NCBI GenBank assembly: GCA_023974075.1
Contig: CM043789.1
Location: 42,812,832 to 42,876,831, forward strand
Length of the DNA stretch: 64,000 nucleotides
Source: Chaenocephalus aceratus
Taxonomy: Eukaryota; Chordata; Actinopteri; Perciformes; Channichthyidae
Direction of reading: 5' to 3'
Part shown: one piece after another, positions 1 to 11,259 of the stretch
How positions within the stretch are numbered: position 1 is the stretch's first letter
How the letters are laid out: every line of letters starts with the position of its first letter
Program-made: the position numbers and the translations under genes
Notes under the pieces: generated by a model
The model's database searches: none
What the model was told of the DNA's origin: nothing
Seen by the model: only the letters and a program-made list of their open reading frames with translations

Positions 1-492
1 AGTCCAATGGAGGTGTGTCCGACTGATATGAGAGAATAACACACGTATTCACAGTTAGATGAGGAGATTGTTACTTATTTATTCCATTAAAGATATCCCT
101 AAATACAGAGACAGTTAGCAAAATGACCCACAACGTGGTGGAACAGCTGATGTTAGCAACACAGACCGAGCAGCACCACATTCGTACCAACCACGTTATA
201 TATCTTATATCTTTCAAAATTCAACATAAGTGAGTTTTTTTAAATCTTTTGACAACACTATTAAGCTTTTTCATCTGGCTTTTGGCCTTATCTTCATCAG
301 CTAACTGGCACTGGCTTTAGCTTCATAATAATTTAGCTTCATTTTGTGCGAAATATACACTTTTATTTTAGCCTTTGCGGACCCTTTACATGCACTTGAA
401 CATTTCCAGGAAGGTCATTCTCTTTTAGGCAGAAATATGAACATTTTGAATTGTTCTGTCAGTTTAATAACTTTATGTGTCTCTGTTTTTAG

Positions 493-573
493 TAAAAATG
501 TGAATAACTCGGAGAGCGAGGTGGTGCAGTTTGAGCTGGAAGTGGCTGCCAAGGCTGACGTCATTCTGCAGGG
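493..573 (+). CDS. itga5: itga5 exon (calf-2, part 1)
   Basis: Acceptor AG is at 491-492 and donor GT at 574-575. The exon reads KNVNNSESEVVQFELEVAAK and on to ILQ, after a first base that completes a codon. It ends with two bases (GG) of a Gly codon finished by the next exon. NNSE is a possible N-glycosylation site. This resembles the NNSQ..VVSF strand of alpha5 calf-2. The reading frame continues upstream only as intron. Confidence 0.85.
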
Positions 574-682
574 GTGAGGCTCCAACACCCTCGTGAACTA
601 CATCATTACATTACCATCATATCATCTGGCTTATCATTGTGGTTCCTGCCCAAAAACAACCCCTCTGTGTTCCTCTGTGCAG

Positions 683-788
683 TGTTTCCCGCCCCGACAA
701 AGTGATCTTCCCTCCTCCAAACTGGAAGGTCAGTCAGAGCCTGAGGGACGAGCAGGACGTGGGCCCGGAGCTGCAGCAGGTCTACGAG
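683..788 (+). CDS. itga5: itga5 exon (calf-2, part 2)
   Basis: Acceptor AG is at 681-682 and donor GT at 789. The exon reads VSRPDKVIFPPPNWKVSQ, then DEQDVGPELQQVYE, the conserved integrin-alpha block 'VSxPxxVxFPxxxW ... DVGPxxxHxYE'. It is 106 bp long and ends in phase 0. Confidence 0.88.
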
Positions 789-842
789 GTACACACACAC
801 ACGTATTCATGTTTTATAATCCGTACTGTTAGAAAAATATCA

Positions 843-1030
843 CTCGTCACCGGCTTGAACTTCAACATCAGGATCCATGTATCTGTGATCCTCTCCAGAA
901 TGGAAGTAGTCATCACATACAGAGCATCAGCTAGTTCCTGAACAGTGTCCTTCACATGCTGATATCCAAGAGAGGGAGTTAGACAGTCACAAGATGGAGG
1001 AATACCGGTTCTTCTAGGTTATCATACATC
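843..1030. repeat. Dispersed repeat copy 1 (shared with 20318-20655)
   Basis: The stretch shares long near-identical blocks with the FBA-gene intron at 20318-20655, for example CATACAGAGCATCAGCTAG, TCCTTCACATGCTGATRTCC and GTCACAAGATGGAGGAATA. The copy here lacks the middle of the other copy. Family unknown. Confidence 0.75.
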
Positions 1031-1170
1031 CTGTCATGTTAAAAATTCAGACTTTTTCTCAAAATGCTTACATTCTCTCAATTCTTACTTTTTCTAAAAA
1101 TCTCAAAATTCTTACATTCTCTCAAAATTCTGACTTTTTCTCAAAATTCTGACTTTTTGATCCTCCTTGG
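1031..1170. repeat. Imperfect AT-rich short tandem (TCTCAAAATTCTTACTTTT type)
   Basis: Five to six degenerate units of about 20-25 bp are built from TCTCAAAATTCT and ACTTTTTCT. A related complementary pattern (TTCTGAGAAAAA) occurs inside the hAT copies at 4430-4510 and 63480-63580. Confidence 0.6.
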
Positions 1171-1633
1171 CGACGGTCTGTTATCCTTGGCAACGGACTG
1201 TTAGCAAAAAATAACAACCAATGGAATGTCCCAATTGACCAATCAGAATCGAGTATTCAACCAAGCCGTGTAATACAAGTGGTAAACATATCTTTTAAGG
1301 GACTATTAATCGACTTTATGAAACTTTATTAATTTAATGTTTTGACCCCATTTTTAGATTTTATTTTTGGTTCACTCTGTAAGATGTATTATAAAATAGA
1401 GATACAAAATATGTCTTTTATCTTTGTTGCCATATGCAGAGATCAAAACATCTGTCACTGTACAGGACTTTGAAAAAGGGAAACTATGAAATGTGACTTT
1501 CATAAACAAAAATATACAAATGACATTGAATGAAAGTAGAAAGTGGCATTTTAATAACTAACTAAAATATGTAATTTCTGTGTCTCTTAAACAAATCTGA
1601 AGTTGACTCTCTGTCTCTCTGTCTGTCTCTCAG

Positions 1634-1792
1634 TTGGTGAATAACGGTCCCAGTGTGGTCAGCCTCTCATCATTAGAGGTGCGTTGTCCTCTGAGGGCCC
1701 ACGGACACGAGCTTCTCTACCCTGTGGAGTTCCTCACCGAGGGGCCCCTCAGCTGCTCCTCCAAACACACCTTCAACGCTCTGAAACTCAAG
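1634..1792 (+). CDS. itga5: itga5 exon (calf-2, part 3)
   Basis: This is a 159-bp phase-0 exon, acceptor AG 1632-1633, donor GT 1793. It reads LVNNGPSVVSLSSLEVRCPL and then HELLYPVEFLTEGPLSC. The 'xNxGPSxxSxxxLxxxCP' pattern is the conserved integrin alpha calf-2 strand. No frame defects are visible. Confidence 0.9.
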
Positions 1793-2457
1793 GTGAGGAC
1801 GAGGACTCTCTTTCATACTCCGCGTAATTAATATTAATGATTGTGAAACGGGCTATTACACCTACATCAACAACATCAACAACATCAACAACAGAGTAAC
1901 TTTGTAATATATTCAGGACAAAATACTAAATACAGAAGCGTGTTTTTGGTACATTTTGTATCCTCCTGCCTGAAAAACGAAAAAATATTTTACAAAACAG
2001 TAAAAGTACATAGAAAATAATATAATTAACAATAAACACTAAAACTAGACATATCACAAATACATATTAGTATTCCATTTTAAATAAGACTTTTTCATAC
2101 AGAAGCGTGTTTATACTAAAAAAATTATCATCCTGCCTGAAAAACAAAAACTGATTTTACAAAACTGTAAAAGTAGAAAGAAAATAATAGAATAAACAAT
2201 ACAACGAGAGTAGACATATCACAAATAAATACATATTAATATTTAAAATATATATAAATAATTGACAGAGAAGACAAAATAATGACTAACAAATAATGAT
2301 ATAAATATACTTTCAAATATACATGAGCAAAATAGATTTAATATGAAGTAAATGTACATTCAGTCACGTAAACATGTAGAGGTATATGTTAGTCAGATTT
2401 GCTCTTGGGTTATTCTTAGCCCTAATTTGATGTTTGTTGATGACCATGTCTCTGCAG

Positions 2458-2562
2458 CTCCAGCCTGCAGCCGCTCAGCCCACGTCACTGAAACCCAGCC
2501 CTGAGCATCACATCCAGAGGAGGGAGGTGTTCATAGATCTGCTCGCTGAACAAGGAAACCTG
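2458..2562 (+). CDS. itga5: itga5 exon containing the proprotein-convertase site
   Basis: This is a 105-bp phase-0 exon, acceptor AG 2456-2457, donor GT 2563. It contains HHIQRREVFIDLL. The HHxQ(K/R)R-E block corresponds to the furin-type cleavage that splits alpha5 into heavy and light chains joined by disulfide. The N-terminal half of the exon is poorly conserved, as expected for this linker. Confidence 0.85.
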
Positions 2563-2961
2563 GTGAGACATCGTGAACGAGTAGGAAGTTCAGTTTCAAG
2601 CAAGAGCGCTGCTTTAATACCAATCCATGTGCTTCCACACAGTTCATTGTGAGGTTCAGTTACGTCATATTGTGAGACTGACCGTTGAGCGGCCCGACCA
2701 AGCAAGGAGGCAGAACGTCCAAAACACAACCCGGTGGGGGCATTTATTACTCACGGGCACATGACACAGCCTCAATCTCGCTGTGAGCACAGTCACCAGC
2801 CACAAGGATCTCACACACCCTCTCCCAGACAGAAAAGCCCCAGAGCCTAAATGCACAACCCAATCAGCCCCACAGGACACAGGTGAGGGGGGAGGAGACA
2901 GCACGGGGCACCAGGTGAACATAATCAGGAAACACACATGGGGGAACACTTTTCAAAACCG

Positions 2962-3259
2962 CCCCTACACCCTACCCCTACACCCTACACCCTACACCCT
3001 ACACCCTACACCCTACCCCTTCACCCTACCCCTACACCCTACACCCTTCACCCTACCCCTACACCCTACCCTTACACCCTACCCTTACACCCTACCCCTA
3101 CACCCTACCCGTACACCCTACCCTTACACCCTACCCCTACACCCTACCCCTACACCCTACCCCTTCACCTTACACCCTACCCCTACACCCTACCCGTACA
3201 CCCTACCCCTACACCCTACCCCTACACCCTACACCCTACACCCTACCCCTTCACCCTTA
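2962..3259. repeat. CCCTAC-based tandem array (telomere-like, degenerate)
   Basis: About 300 bp is composed of CCCTACA and CCCTACC units with occasional CCCTTCA. It resembles vertebrate telomere repeat (CCCTAA) but lacks that exact hexamer in register. It lies in the itga5 intron. The two overlapping open frames of PTPYTLHPTP type are repeat artefacts. Confidence 0.85.
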
Positions 3260-4160
3260 GGGGTTCTTAATTCACACATATATTTGTACTATAAGATAAA
3301 TCATTTGAAAGATAAGATAAGAAGTACTTTATTGATCCTAATTTGGGATTTATTTTTTATTTGGGACATTTTTGAAAGCGTGTGAAGGACAAATGCATAA
3401 AAACCTCCTGGGGTTATGTAAAGCATATTAAAAGAAAGATAATTACTTGGCACATTGTGTTTTAACTGTCAACACTTTGAGCCATGGCTAACATGGAGAC
3501 GTACTTAAGCATAATGTATCAGTGAGAGTCATAAGACACACTCAAGGACACTCGTTCATACAACATTTGAGCATGCACACATACTGTATGTCCTAGCTAG
3601 CATATACTCGTGATATGGCTTCAAGCTATTACAGGAAAATAAAGTTCAAACATTTGGCCACGAATGAATGCAGCAGGACCAGGCATTCTTCTTCATGTCA
3701 CAACCTGGCGCCTACAATACCCACAATGCAATTTAAATGGGGGAAGTTCATTTAAACATTCGAGGGATGCATCATACGTAGTGGATAAATCGTTGCTGCT
3801 CAGCCTTGCTTCAAATGTTGCATCCCAAAAAAAATGTTTCTCCATTGACCACCATTATAAGAGAGCCGTCTGCTATACTGTTGACGGTTTTAGGATGCCT
3901 CCAACTGCACATTCATTTCAATTATTACTTTTTCTATTTAACATTTAAGCCATGTGGGAAACTTGTGGGCGGGGCCAGTGGGAGAAACTCTGCTCCACAT
4001 ATTTAGTTGACCTCATAACCAGAAAGAAAACCTGGAAGTATTTTGTCCCAAACAAGCTATAATTTATTGGATTAAATAGGAGCCATGTTCAGTTCCAGTA
4101 TCCAGTTCTTTCAATACATGGTAAAGATGCTGACTGTAGTGACATAACTCAAATAAATCC
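3260..4160. other. Intronic DNA, little recognisable
   Basis: Only a LINE-end-like motif (AGTACTTTATTGATCC, 3322-3337) is seen, also present near 19426-19441. No coding or RNA signal was found. Confidence 0.5.
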
Positions 4161-4168
4161 CTTTGGAG

Positions 4169-6337
4169 CAGGGGGTCAAACACAATTTCATCGCGGGCCA
4201 CATTGGAATTATGGTTGCACTCAAAGGGCCGGTTGTAACTTTAAGACTATATAAGTATTTAATATATATAAAATTATGTATTATATTACATTATTGCCTC
4301 TGCATTGGATTATTATAGGATAGGGTAATAACTTCATAATTAACTACGTCTGAAAGCAGAAGTCTACGGCAAATAATTCAAAGTTTCTTCGGTGAGAATG
4401 TCACAAAATGATTTAAAAAGAAAAGCCAAATTCTGGAAAGAAAAGTAAAAAAAAGTCACATTTTGGAGAAAAAAAAATCGAATTCTGAGAAAAAAGGCAT
4501 ATTTTGAAGAAAAAAACAAACAAATTTGAGATGCATTGTGGGACATGTAGTTTATGGGCAACGCGCTTCTGTAAATCGCCATGTAACCGTATAATAAACA
4601 TATTATATTCTTTGCAAGCTCTTTTTAAAGAGGTTTTCCCCACTGTTGGACCATCTGTGCTGGCAGTTTTAAACAGCAGCCTGCTCTCAGGGAAGGTCCC
4701 CGAAAACCTGAAGCATGCAGTAGTGCAACCTCGTATTAAAAAACCCAGCCTGGATCCCACAGTTTCTGGCTAATTTTAGGCCCATTTCCAAAATGCCTTT
4801 TATGTCAAAGATCCTGGAGAAGATTGTCTACAGTCAAATTATGTTTTTTCTGGAAGAGAACAAAATACTGGAGGTTTTCCAATCCGGTTTTTAAAACTAT
4901 GCACAGCACTGAAACAGCGCTTTTAAGAGTCTTTAATGACATCCTCTTATCTACTGACTCTGGGGACTGCGTTGTGCTCCTACTTATTGACTTAACTGCT
5001 GCTTTCGATACAGTCGACCATGACATCCTGATCTCCCGCTTGGAAAAGTGGGGTGGGCATTGAGGGAAAAGCCCTGGAATGGTTCAGGTCATATTTGAAG
5101 GACAGAACTTTCTCTGTCAGCCTTGGTGACTCCGAGTCATCCTCTGTTCCACTCCTGTATGGGGTCCCACAGGGCTCAGTATTAGGCCCCCTGCTATTCT
5201 CCCTCTATTTGCTCCCTCTTGGGTCCATTTTTAGAAAGCACGGCATCGCATTCCACTGCTATGCTGATGATAGCCAGATTTACGTCCCTCTAACAAAGAA
5301 GGAGGGTTACCTAATTAGCCAACTGCTAAAGTGCCTAGATGACATAAAGGCCTGGATGGCATGCAACTTCCTAAAAACTCAATGAAGGAAAAACAGAAGT
5401 AATGGTTTTTGGTAGCACCACTGACACCACTTCTGTAGACCTGGGTCCCTTGAATCAGTACACCAAGCCCACCGTTACGAACCTTGGTATTAAAATGGAC
5501 CGTGAACTCAAACTTGAGAGTCAGATTAAGTCGGTGGTAAAAACGAGCTTTTATCACCTGAGGCAGCTAGCGAAAGTAAAACCTTTTCTCTCCAGACAGC
5601 AGTTTGAGACAGTGATCCATGCCTTTGTCACCACCCGGCTGGACTACTGTAACTCTCTCTACATGGGGGTCAGTGGGTCCTCGCTCGCACGACTGCAGCG
5701 GGTGCAAAATGCTGCAGCAAGGCTCTTAACTGGCACACGGAAGTTTGACCACACTTTCCCCTGTTTTGGCTTCTCTCCACTGGCTGCCAATTTATTTTAG
5801 GATCCATTTTTAAATTCTTTATTTACTTTTAAATCCCTGAATGGCATGACCCCACCATACCTTGCTGAGCTGCTACAGCACTACACGCCGAAACCGCCCT
5901 CTCAGGTCAGCGGACCAACTGCTCCTGAATGTGCCTAAAACAAGATCAAAGCTCAGAGGGGACGTTGCTTCTCTGTAGCGGCTCCCACACTGTGGAGCGC
6001 TCTGCCCCTGGAGATTCAGACAGGCCTCCACACTGCCTGCTTTTAAATCGCTTCTTAAAACCCACCTCTTCTCCTTAGCGTTTTTAACATTTGGCGTTTC
6101 AACATCTTTTAGAGTGTTGCTTTTTTGCATTTAAATAGTTTTTTGTTTTTACTTGTACTTGTTTTATGGTGTGTGAGCTGAGCTGTGTTTTATCTATTTG
6201 CCTGTACAGCACTTTGGTCTGGAGGTTTAAAGTGCTTTATAAATAAAGTTGTATTGTATTGTATTGTATTGTGGGGCCACAGAAAATGAAGTCACGGGCC
6301 GGATTTGGCCCCCGGGCCTTGAGTTTGACCCCCCCTG
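4169..6337. mobile_element. Non-autonomous hAT element, copy 1, filled by an L2-type LINE
   Basis: Terminal inverted repeats are CAGGGGGTCAAACAC (left) and the complement of GTTTGACCCCCCCTG (right). The flanks CTTTGGAG (4161-4168) and CTGTGGAG (6338-6345) form an 8-bp target duplication with one difference, as expected for hAT. The same element occurs without the LINE at 63207-63760. Confidence 0.85.
4621..6270 (+). mobile_element. 5'-truncated L2-type LINE (reverse transcriptase remnant)
   Basis: The fragment encodes the reverse-transcriptase domain of an L2/CR1-like non-LTR retrotransposon, broken into at least five frame pieces. Visible motifs in order: [19 protein letters not shown] (about 4773), [18 protein letters not shown] (motif A, about 4978), GVPQGSVLGPLLFSLYLLPL (motif B, 5161), CYADDSQIY with catalytic ADD (motif C, 5258), GKTEVMVFG and the C-terminal RLDYCNSLYMGV. 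It ends with AATAAAGTTG and a (TTGTA)n tail at about 6242-6270. The N-terminal endonuclease and ORF1 are missing. It is inserted inside the hAT copy. Not functional as it stands. Confidence 0.9.
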
Positions 6338-6480
6338 CTGTGGAGCCTCCAAATGCTTCTTAACACTTTCCAAATATGTTGCAGTATTCCTGTAGACAGA
6401 CGTTAATACGTTATCACTGTGAAGTTATTTTCTATGTTTCTCATATTCCATTTTATTTGTGTGGCAAGCAATGGTTGTAT

Positions 6481-7669
6481 TTAAGGCGAGACACCCCAGG
6501 TGAATAGGGTAATTTTTTTAACTTAAAGGTATCAGCTAGACATTTCTCCAGTTAATTACTTACAATAAGGCAATTGTCTTTTGTATTACAAGTGTTCTGA
6601 AATAGCATGTTTAAATATACAAATGATCCATTATCTCATTAAATATGCACATAATTTCAGGCATCGAAATCTGAACTTTGGATATAGCAAGATTCAAAAC
6701 TTCTTGTTTCATTTTGTAGTCATATTAGTATCTAAGGCTTTTACACAAGGGATATTGGATATCTCTTTTTATCACTCCATAAATCAGAAATACTGTCAAC
6801 AGCCCTAAAATATCCATTTTCACCATGTTTTTAGGTATACAATGTTGTATAATTCAGGCTATGAATTATATGAACAAACCCTTCTGTAAAAGCCTTCATA
6901 ATATTGATAGGAATATAACTGGAAGGTTTGGTGTATCTACGTGCTACTGAAGTTGAAATTTAGAACTCAGAGTAGGAGAAAAAAACTCATTTTGAGAAAA
7001 CGACCTTAAAGATTGCAGTGAGGCGCTAGCTAACCCCTCCTGTTCTTTGGATGACAGCTTGCGCATCGACGCACTCCGTGAAGGTATTTCATGTTCGGGG
7101 TCATTTATTTTTTGTATAACCTTGCTTCGTGCAAGTGACAATTGTTGTCGTCTTCTCTGTGAACGTTTTTTTTCGCCGTTCTTTTGCCATTTTGAGATTT
7201 CAATTTCTAGCGGAAAGCTAACCAGGAAGTGTTTTAGCACACCACGTGACGCATCTGAACGAATCACGTTGTCAGAAATTGACACCAGCCAATGAGATTT
7301 AGTTTCTTGGTTGAAGACCCCTTTGTGCTTTCACGATTGGTTGCTGATACAAAGGAAATGACCATATTTGGATCCGATGAGATTGTGCAGGAGAGAACAC
7401 AGCTTTCCAGCGATATCTCTGTTGCCATGGTGCACACAGCGGTCGCGGTACTTTATGTTACGTTAGAATGCTAACTTTTGGTGAATTAGGAGAAATCTAC
7501 AGACGCAAATAGACAAACTATAGTAAAATAAACACTTAAATGTGTATTTTGTACGTTTTCCTTCCAAAAGCCTGAAAGAAAACATGTTATAGAATCAAAA
7601 TAGCACAAAAATCTCAAAATTGACCAGTACTTGAAAAACGATGTTTTTGCCTGCCGTGTCTCGCCTTAA
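6481..7669. mobile_element. TTAA-flanked element with GGCGAGACAC termini
   Basis: TTAA-GGCGAGACACC at the left and GTGTCTCGCC-TTAA at the right form matching inverted termini bounded by TTAA, the piggyBac-type target. The interior (about 1.18 kb) has no recognisable transposase, so it is probably non-autonomous. Confidence 0.7.
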
Positions 7670-7674
7670 CACAT

Positions 7675-7845
7675 TCAAAAAGTCTCTCAAAACTCACTCT
7701 AGCTTTCAGTCTCTGACCCCCCTTCTACTCCGCACGTGGATTAGGACTACTTTTTTAGTTTTCTTTGTTCGTTTCTGTTCTGATTTTATGTAAAGCGTCT
7801 TTGAGCATTCGGAAAGCGCTGTACAAATCCCATGTTTTATCATTT
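7675..7845 (+). mobile_element. L2-type LINE 3' end
   Basis: It contains the characteristic TGTAAAGCGTCTTTGAGC...GAAAGCGCTGTACAAAT terminus seen at the 3' end of fish L2-like elements, preceded by an AAAACTCACTC block. It is 5'-truncated and sits in the itga5 intron. Confidence 0.7.
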
Positions 7846-8904
7846 AGCCTAGCTTAGCACAAACGCTGCAAGCATGATGCAACTGTTGTTCCAGATGCCC
7901 CAAAACCACAGTATTTTATTTGATTTATTCTACAAAGAATATACGTGTTTTGCACTTAAAGGCATACCGAGCCCATTCAGAATGGCTAAGTGAGAGAATA
8001 ACCAATTTCTGGGGTGGATTTACCTTTCCTCCTCTGACTTCCGGAGCACAGTTGGTCCTTATTAGGATGAAAGAGTTGCCTCCATGTGTCCAATAAAGAC
8101 CCCCAGGAGGTGTTTGTTTTTCCTCTGTTCCTCCCCCCCGCGACCCAGCATGTGGAGGGAATCACGGTGACGCTTTTCTTTCACAGACATACCACAAACA
8201 AACGCTCTTCAATTGGGTGTTGGGTGTGGGTTGGGAGTGTGTTATTTCATTAGTGTGTGGCTCTCCCCTGAGGTGCTGTGGGACTTTCATTCAGTTCTGT
8301 TCGCATTCATGAAGTACATTTAAACCAAAATAGTCCATTCAGAGTGTAGGAAGACGAAGCACCGGCCTGTGACTTTAAGAAGATTGAGCTATAATGAGGT
8401 TATCTCTTTCAACAGAGGAAATGGGACTAGATATAATGAGCTCTGGGCAACATCTCCCGCTGCTGCCGGCTGTAATGTTTGAGAGATGAAGTTAATTAGG
8501 CTTGTGATATACTGAGTTTCCCTCTGTGCGGTTTGCATCGCTGACTGTAATGTTTCATCTCTCATGGCATTCAGGCGATCTTGACCAAATTACCTCCCTG
8601 CTGTCATTCCATGCACGCAAACACCACAACGTATATGAACGGCCTTTTGAATGGTTGTTGACGAAGTGAAAGCTGTCGGACTACGGTGAAACTGACGACA
8701 GATAGAAGCTGGAGGGAGGAGCGTCTCCAGGAAGAGACGATAAGATGTTCTTGAGATTAGATAATGGAGCAGTGGCCTCGTGAGGGGAAGTGTCTCGGAC
8801 ATATGCAGATGTTCTGACGGCAATAATAAAACACTACAAAACCATAGCTGAACATTGAAAATGCACTTATAAAACGGCATAGTAGAATACTTACTTATTT
8901 GTAT
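7846..8904. other. Intronic DNA, no recognised feature
   Basis: Single-copy-looking sequence within the 7-kb itga5 intron. No motif, array or coding signal was identified. Confidence 0.5.
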
Positions 8905-9027
8905 TTACTTGCACTATTTTATCTGTTTTAATCTTTTAATGTGTTGCACTGTTGACCTGAGATTGCCATCGACATAACTACGCTGTAGCTGTGTGCCAAT
9001 GACAATAAATGCCTTGAATCTTGAAAA
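8905..9027 (+). mobile_element. LINE 3' end (CR1/Rex1-like tail)
   Basis: It ends with GACAATAAATGCCTTGAATC, then TTG and an A-run, the usual tail of fish CR1/Rex1-type LINEs. Only about 120 bp remain. The complementary tail is found at 18693-18715. Confidence 0.6.
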
Positions 9028-9527
9028 AAAATTTTTCGCTAGCAGACCATTGCTCTAGCTAAGGAGGACGCTCAGATCAAAGGACTATGTGAAGTCATAT
9101 CAATCCACAGAAAGAAGTCCGGTCAATCTATCGTCAATTTTAAAAAACAAAGATGAGTTTTCATTAACGAAAATCGATAAAGCAAGGGTTAAAAATTCCT
9201 GTTTTCGGGAATACATCATTTTATTTATCAGGCGATGATCGGCATTTGAAGAAAAACACTTTTGTAAAAACCCTAAGAATATAGAAATTAAACTAAAAGT
9301 TCTACTGATTTCTGACTCAGTCATTCAGACTAAGATGTATGTGAGGCCTATGTGTTGCAAACAGAACAATGTGTATCTGCCTGTTCTCTCTCTCCTTACC
9401 ATGTATGGAAATCATAATTGTATACAACATCGTTCTGCAGAATAGACTGTGACATTTCATGTTGACTTGAGACTCCATCAGTAGTGCTGAGTGTGCTGAG
9501 TGTGCTGTGTCTCTGTCCTCTCCACAG

Positions 9528-9640
9528 AGCTGCTCTTCAGTGGAGTGCTGGCAGATTCAGTGTGATGTTGGGACGCTGGAGAGAGGAGCCAGCGTCATCC
9601 TGACTCTACGATCAGACTTTGGGCCGAAACCTTCATCGAG
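9528..9640 (+). CDS. itga5: itga5 exon (light-chain start), 1-nt deletion
   Basis: Acceptor AG is at 9526-9527 and donor GT at 9641. It reads SSVECWQIQCDVGTLERGAS and then VILTLRS in frame. The last part, in the next frame, reads LWAETFIE, the conserved alpha5 'WAxTF' segment. Both flanking introns are phase 0, so the exon should be a multiple of three, but it is 113 bp. One base is missing near 9612-9616, next to TCAGAC. Two Cys residues fit the disulfide-bearing light-chain start. Confidence 0.85.
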
Positions 9641-9724
9641 GTGAGGCTACAGGAACTCTGCCGGGTCATGTTCAGTCTGTTACAGTACAGGACACTCCAT
9701 TCAAGAGGGAAGAAACGTGCTGCA

Positions 9725-10218
9725 GAGCCACTGTTTCAAGTATACTACGTCATCGAGTGGCGCCGAAGGCCTGTTTAAATGCCCAGCATTCGGCGCCACT
9801 CGATGACGTAGTATACTTGAAATAGTGGCCGTTTTCTCAATCGCGAGGATGCTTGCTTGGTAGCACATGTCTTCCGAGTCACTTCCTTCAGAAGCGAGGC
9901 AAGAATCCTTCCTGGCAATCGGAAAACAAAGGGTGGAACAGGCTAGCAAGTGTGCAGGTGTGCGTCATATGAGAGGCCCCGCCTTACATGTTCCGCCACA
10001 GATTTGGGGAAATTGGTCCGTGCGCAAAGCATTGTGGGGATTTGAAGGACGCGAAGTCTACCCATGTGCAGCCTCGAAATTACCCCCAAACCAAGGACGC
10101 GGCCTCGGTGGAATTCCAAGTATGCTGGAGATTGGAACAGTCCTCGGCGGCACTCGATGACGTAGTATTCTTAAAATATTGGCTCGGAAGCCAGTTTCCT
10201 CGACATTGAGAAACGGCC
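9725..10218. mobile_element. MITE-like element with internal long inverted repeat
   Basis: The right end, read in reverse, matches 9725-9780 (GAGCCA..TTT..AAG, then CTACGTCATCGAGTG). The segments GGCCGTTTTCTCAAT at 9827 and ATTGAGAAACGGCC at 10204-10217 are inverted copies of one another. A 41-bp inverted repeat occupies 9727-9829. The arrangement suggests a MITE that has been inserted into or rearranged with itself. Confidence 0.6.
9727..9829. repeat. 41-bp-arm inverted repeat (hairpin)
   Basis: Left arm 9727-9767 and right arm 9789-9829 are reverse complements with one mismatch, around a 21-bp spacer. The arm core is ACTACGTCATCGAGTGGCGC. A third related copy lies at 10147-10185. Confidence 0.9.
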
Positions 10219-10321
10219 AGTGACTGTATGAGAGAAAGCAACGTCTAAAGATATGTGTTCCTATACTGCCCTCTGCTGGGAAGTACTAAGAGCACACTAG
10301 GCTTACAAGATGATTCGATTT

Positions 10322-10395
10322 AAGGCAAGGCAAGTTTATGTATAGCACCTTTCAACACAAGGCAATTCAAAGTGCTTTACAACAATGAAAGACTT
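10322..10395 (-). mobile_element. LINE 3'-end fragment (AAGTGCTTT type)
   Basis: GGCAAGGCAAGTTTATGTAT followed by AGCACCTTTCAACACAAGGC is a common fish LINE terminus. The same sequence occurs in the opposite orientation at 42000-42085. Confidence 0.65.
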
Positions 10396-11075
10396 GAAGA
10401 GCAGAAACATGTTATAAAAGGCCTATGAGTTAAAGTGACAGCGCCGTGTGAGATACACACATCTGGAATGTTAGCTGTCAAGCACTGCTAACTTTTTAGC
10501 AGAAATAGTCTTTCTTTCTTTCTACTTTCTTGTTTAACGTATCTTTGGTTATGTCAGGTGCTTCACGCTAGACGAACCCCCCTTTGGGAATTCTGACCCC
10601 ATGGCACCTTTTAGTTTTCGCCGAAACTTTTCCTCTTTTTTTAAATGCACATTAGTTTAACTTTTCCTTCTAGGATTTTGTTGGTATCATCTGCATGTCA
10701 TGGATTTATTGTTGCTATGTATATGTCATGTTCTTAACGGTTGTATGGGAGGGACTACAGATGGGAATGAGCTAAAGTGTATCCTCCGTGAACCAGGGTG
10801 ATTCCTGCACCCCGTGGTACCTTGGGATTTACAACTTGTATCCTGAACTCATAATGATAATAAATCAAGCAGACAAAAGCTAAATGGTTTCCTAAAGGAC
10901 AGCGTTGTTTTGTTTACTGGTATCTTGTGTATTCTAAGGACAGAGGTGGTTCACATGTGGGGCTAATCAGTGAATATCTGTTAGGACTGTTTGTGTTTCA
11001 CTCTCAAAATGCTGAGCAGTGCTGTTTTTGAAGCCTATATTCATGTTAAAGTGTTTGTGTTTTGCCGGTCCACAG

Positions 11076-11177
11076 AGGGTCTATAAGCAGTTTGTCCTGG
11101 AGTGCTCTGTTCACTACAAGGTGGACAAGATGCCTTATTCCATTCCTCCCACATTCAAGCCATCAGGATCCAGAAAG
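11076..11177 (+). CDS. itga5: itga5 exon (extracellular stalk)
   Basis: This is a 102-bp phase-0 exon, acceptor AG 11074-11075, donor GT 11178. It reads RVYKQFVLECSVHYKVDKMP and ends TFKPSGSRK. The 'ECxxxYKxxKMPYxI' block is characteristic of the alpha5/alphaV group just outside the membrane. Confidence 0.9.
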
Positions 11178-11259
11178 GTAATCTGTTGTTACTGAACATT
11201 AGACATGTGTACGTGAAGGTGGTACAACTCTGTGAAGGCTCACACGTGCTGGTGTTCAG

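Noticed and set aside
2962..3259. True telomere or chromosome end
   Set aside because: The array is internal to an itga5 intron, with unique sequence on both sides, and the hexamer differs from CCCTAA.
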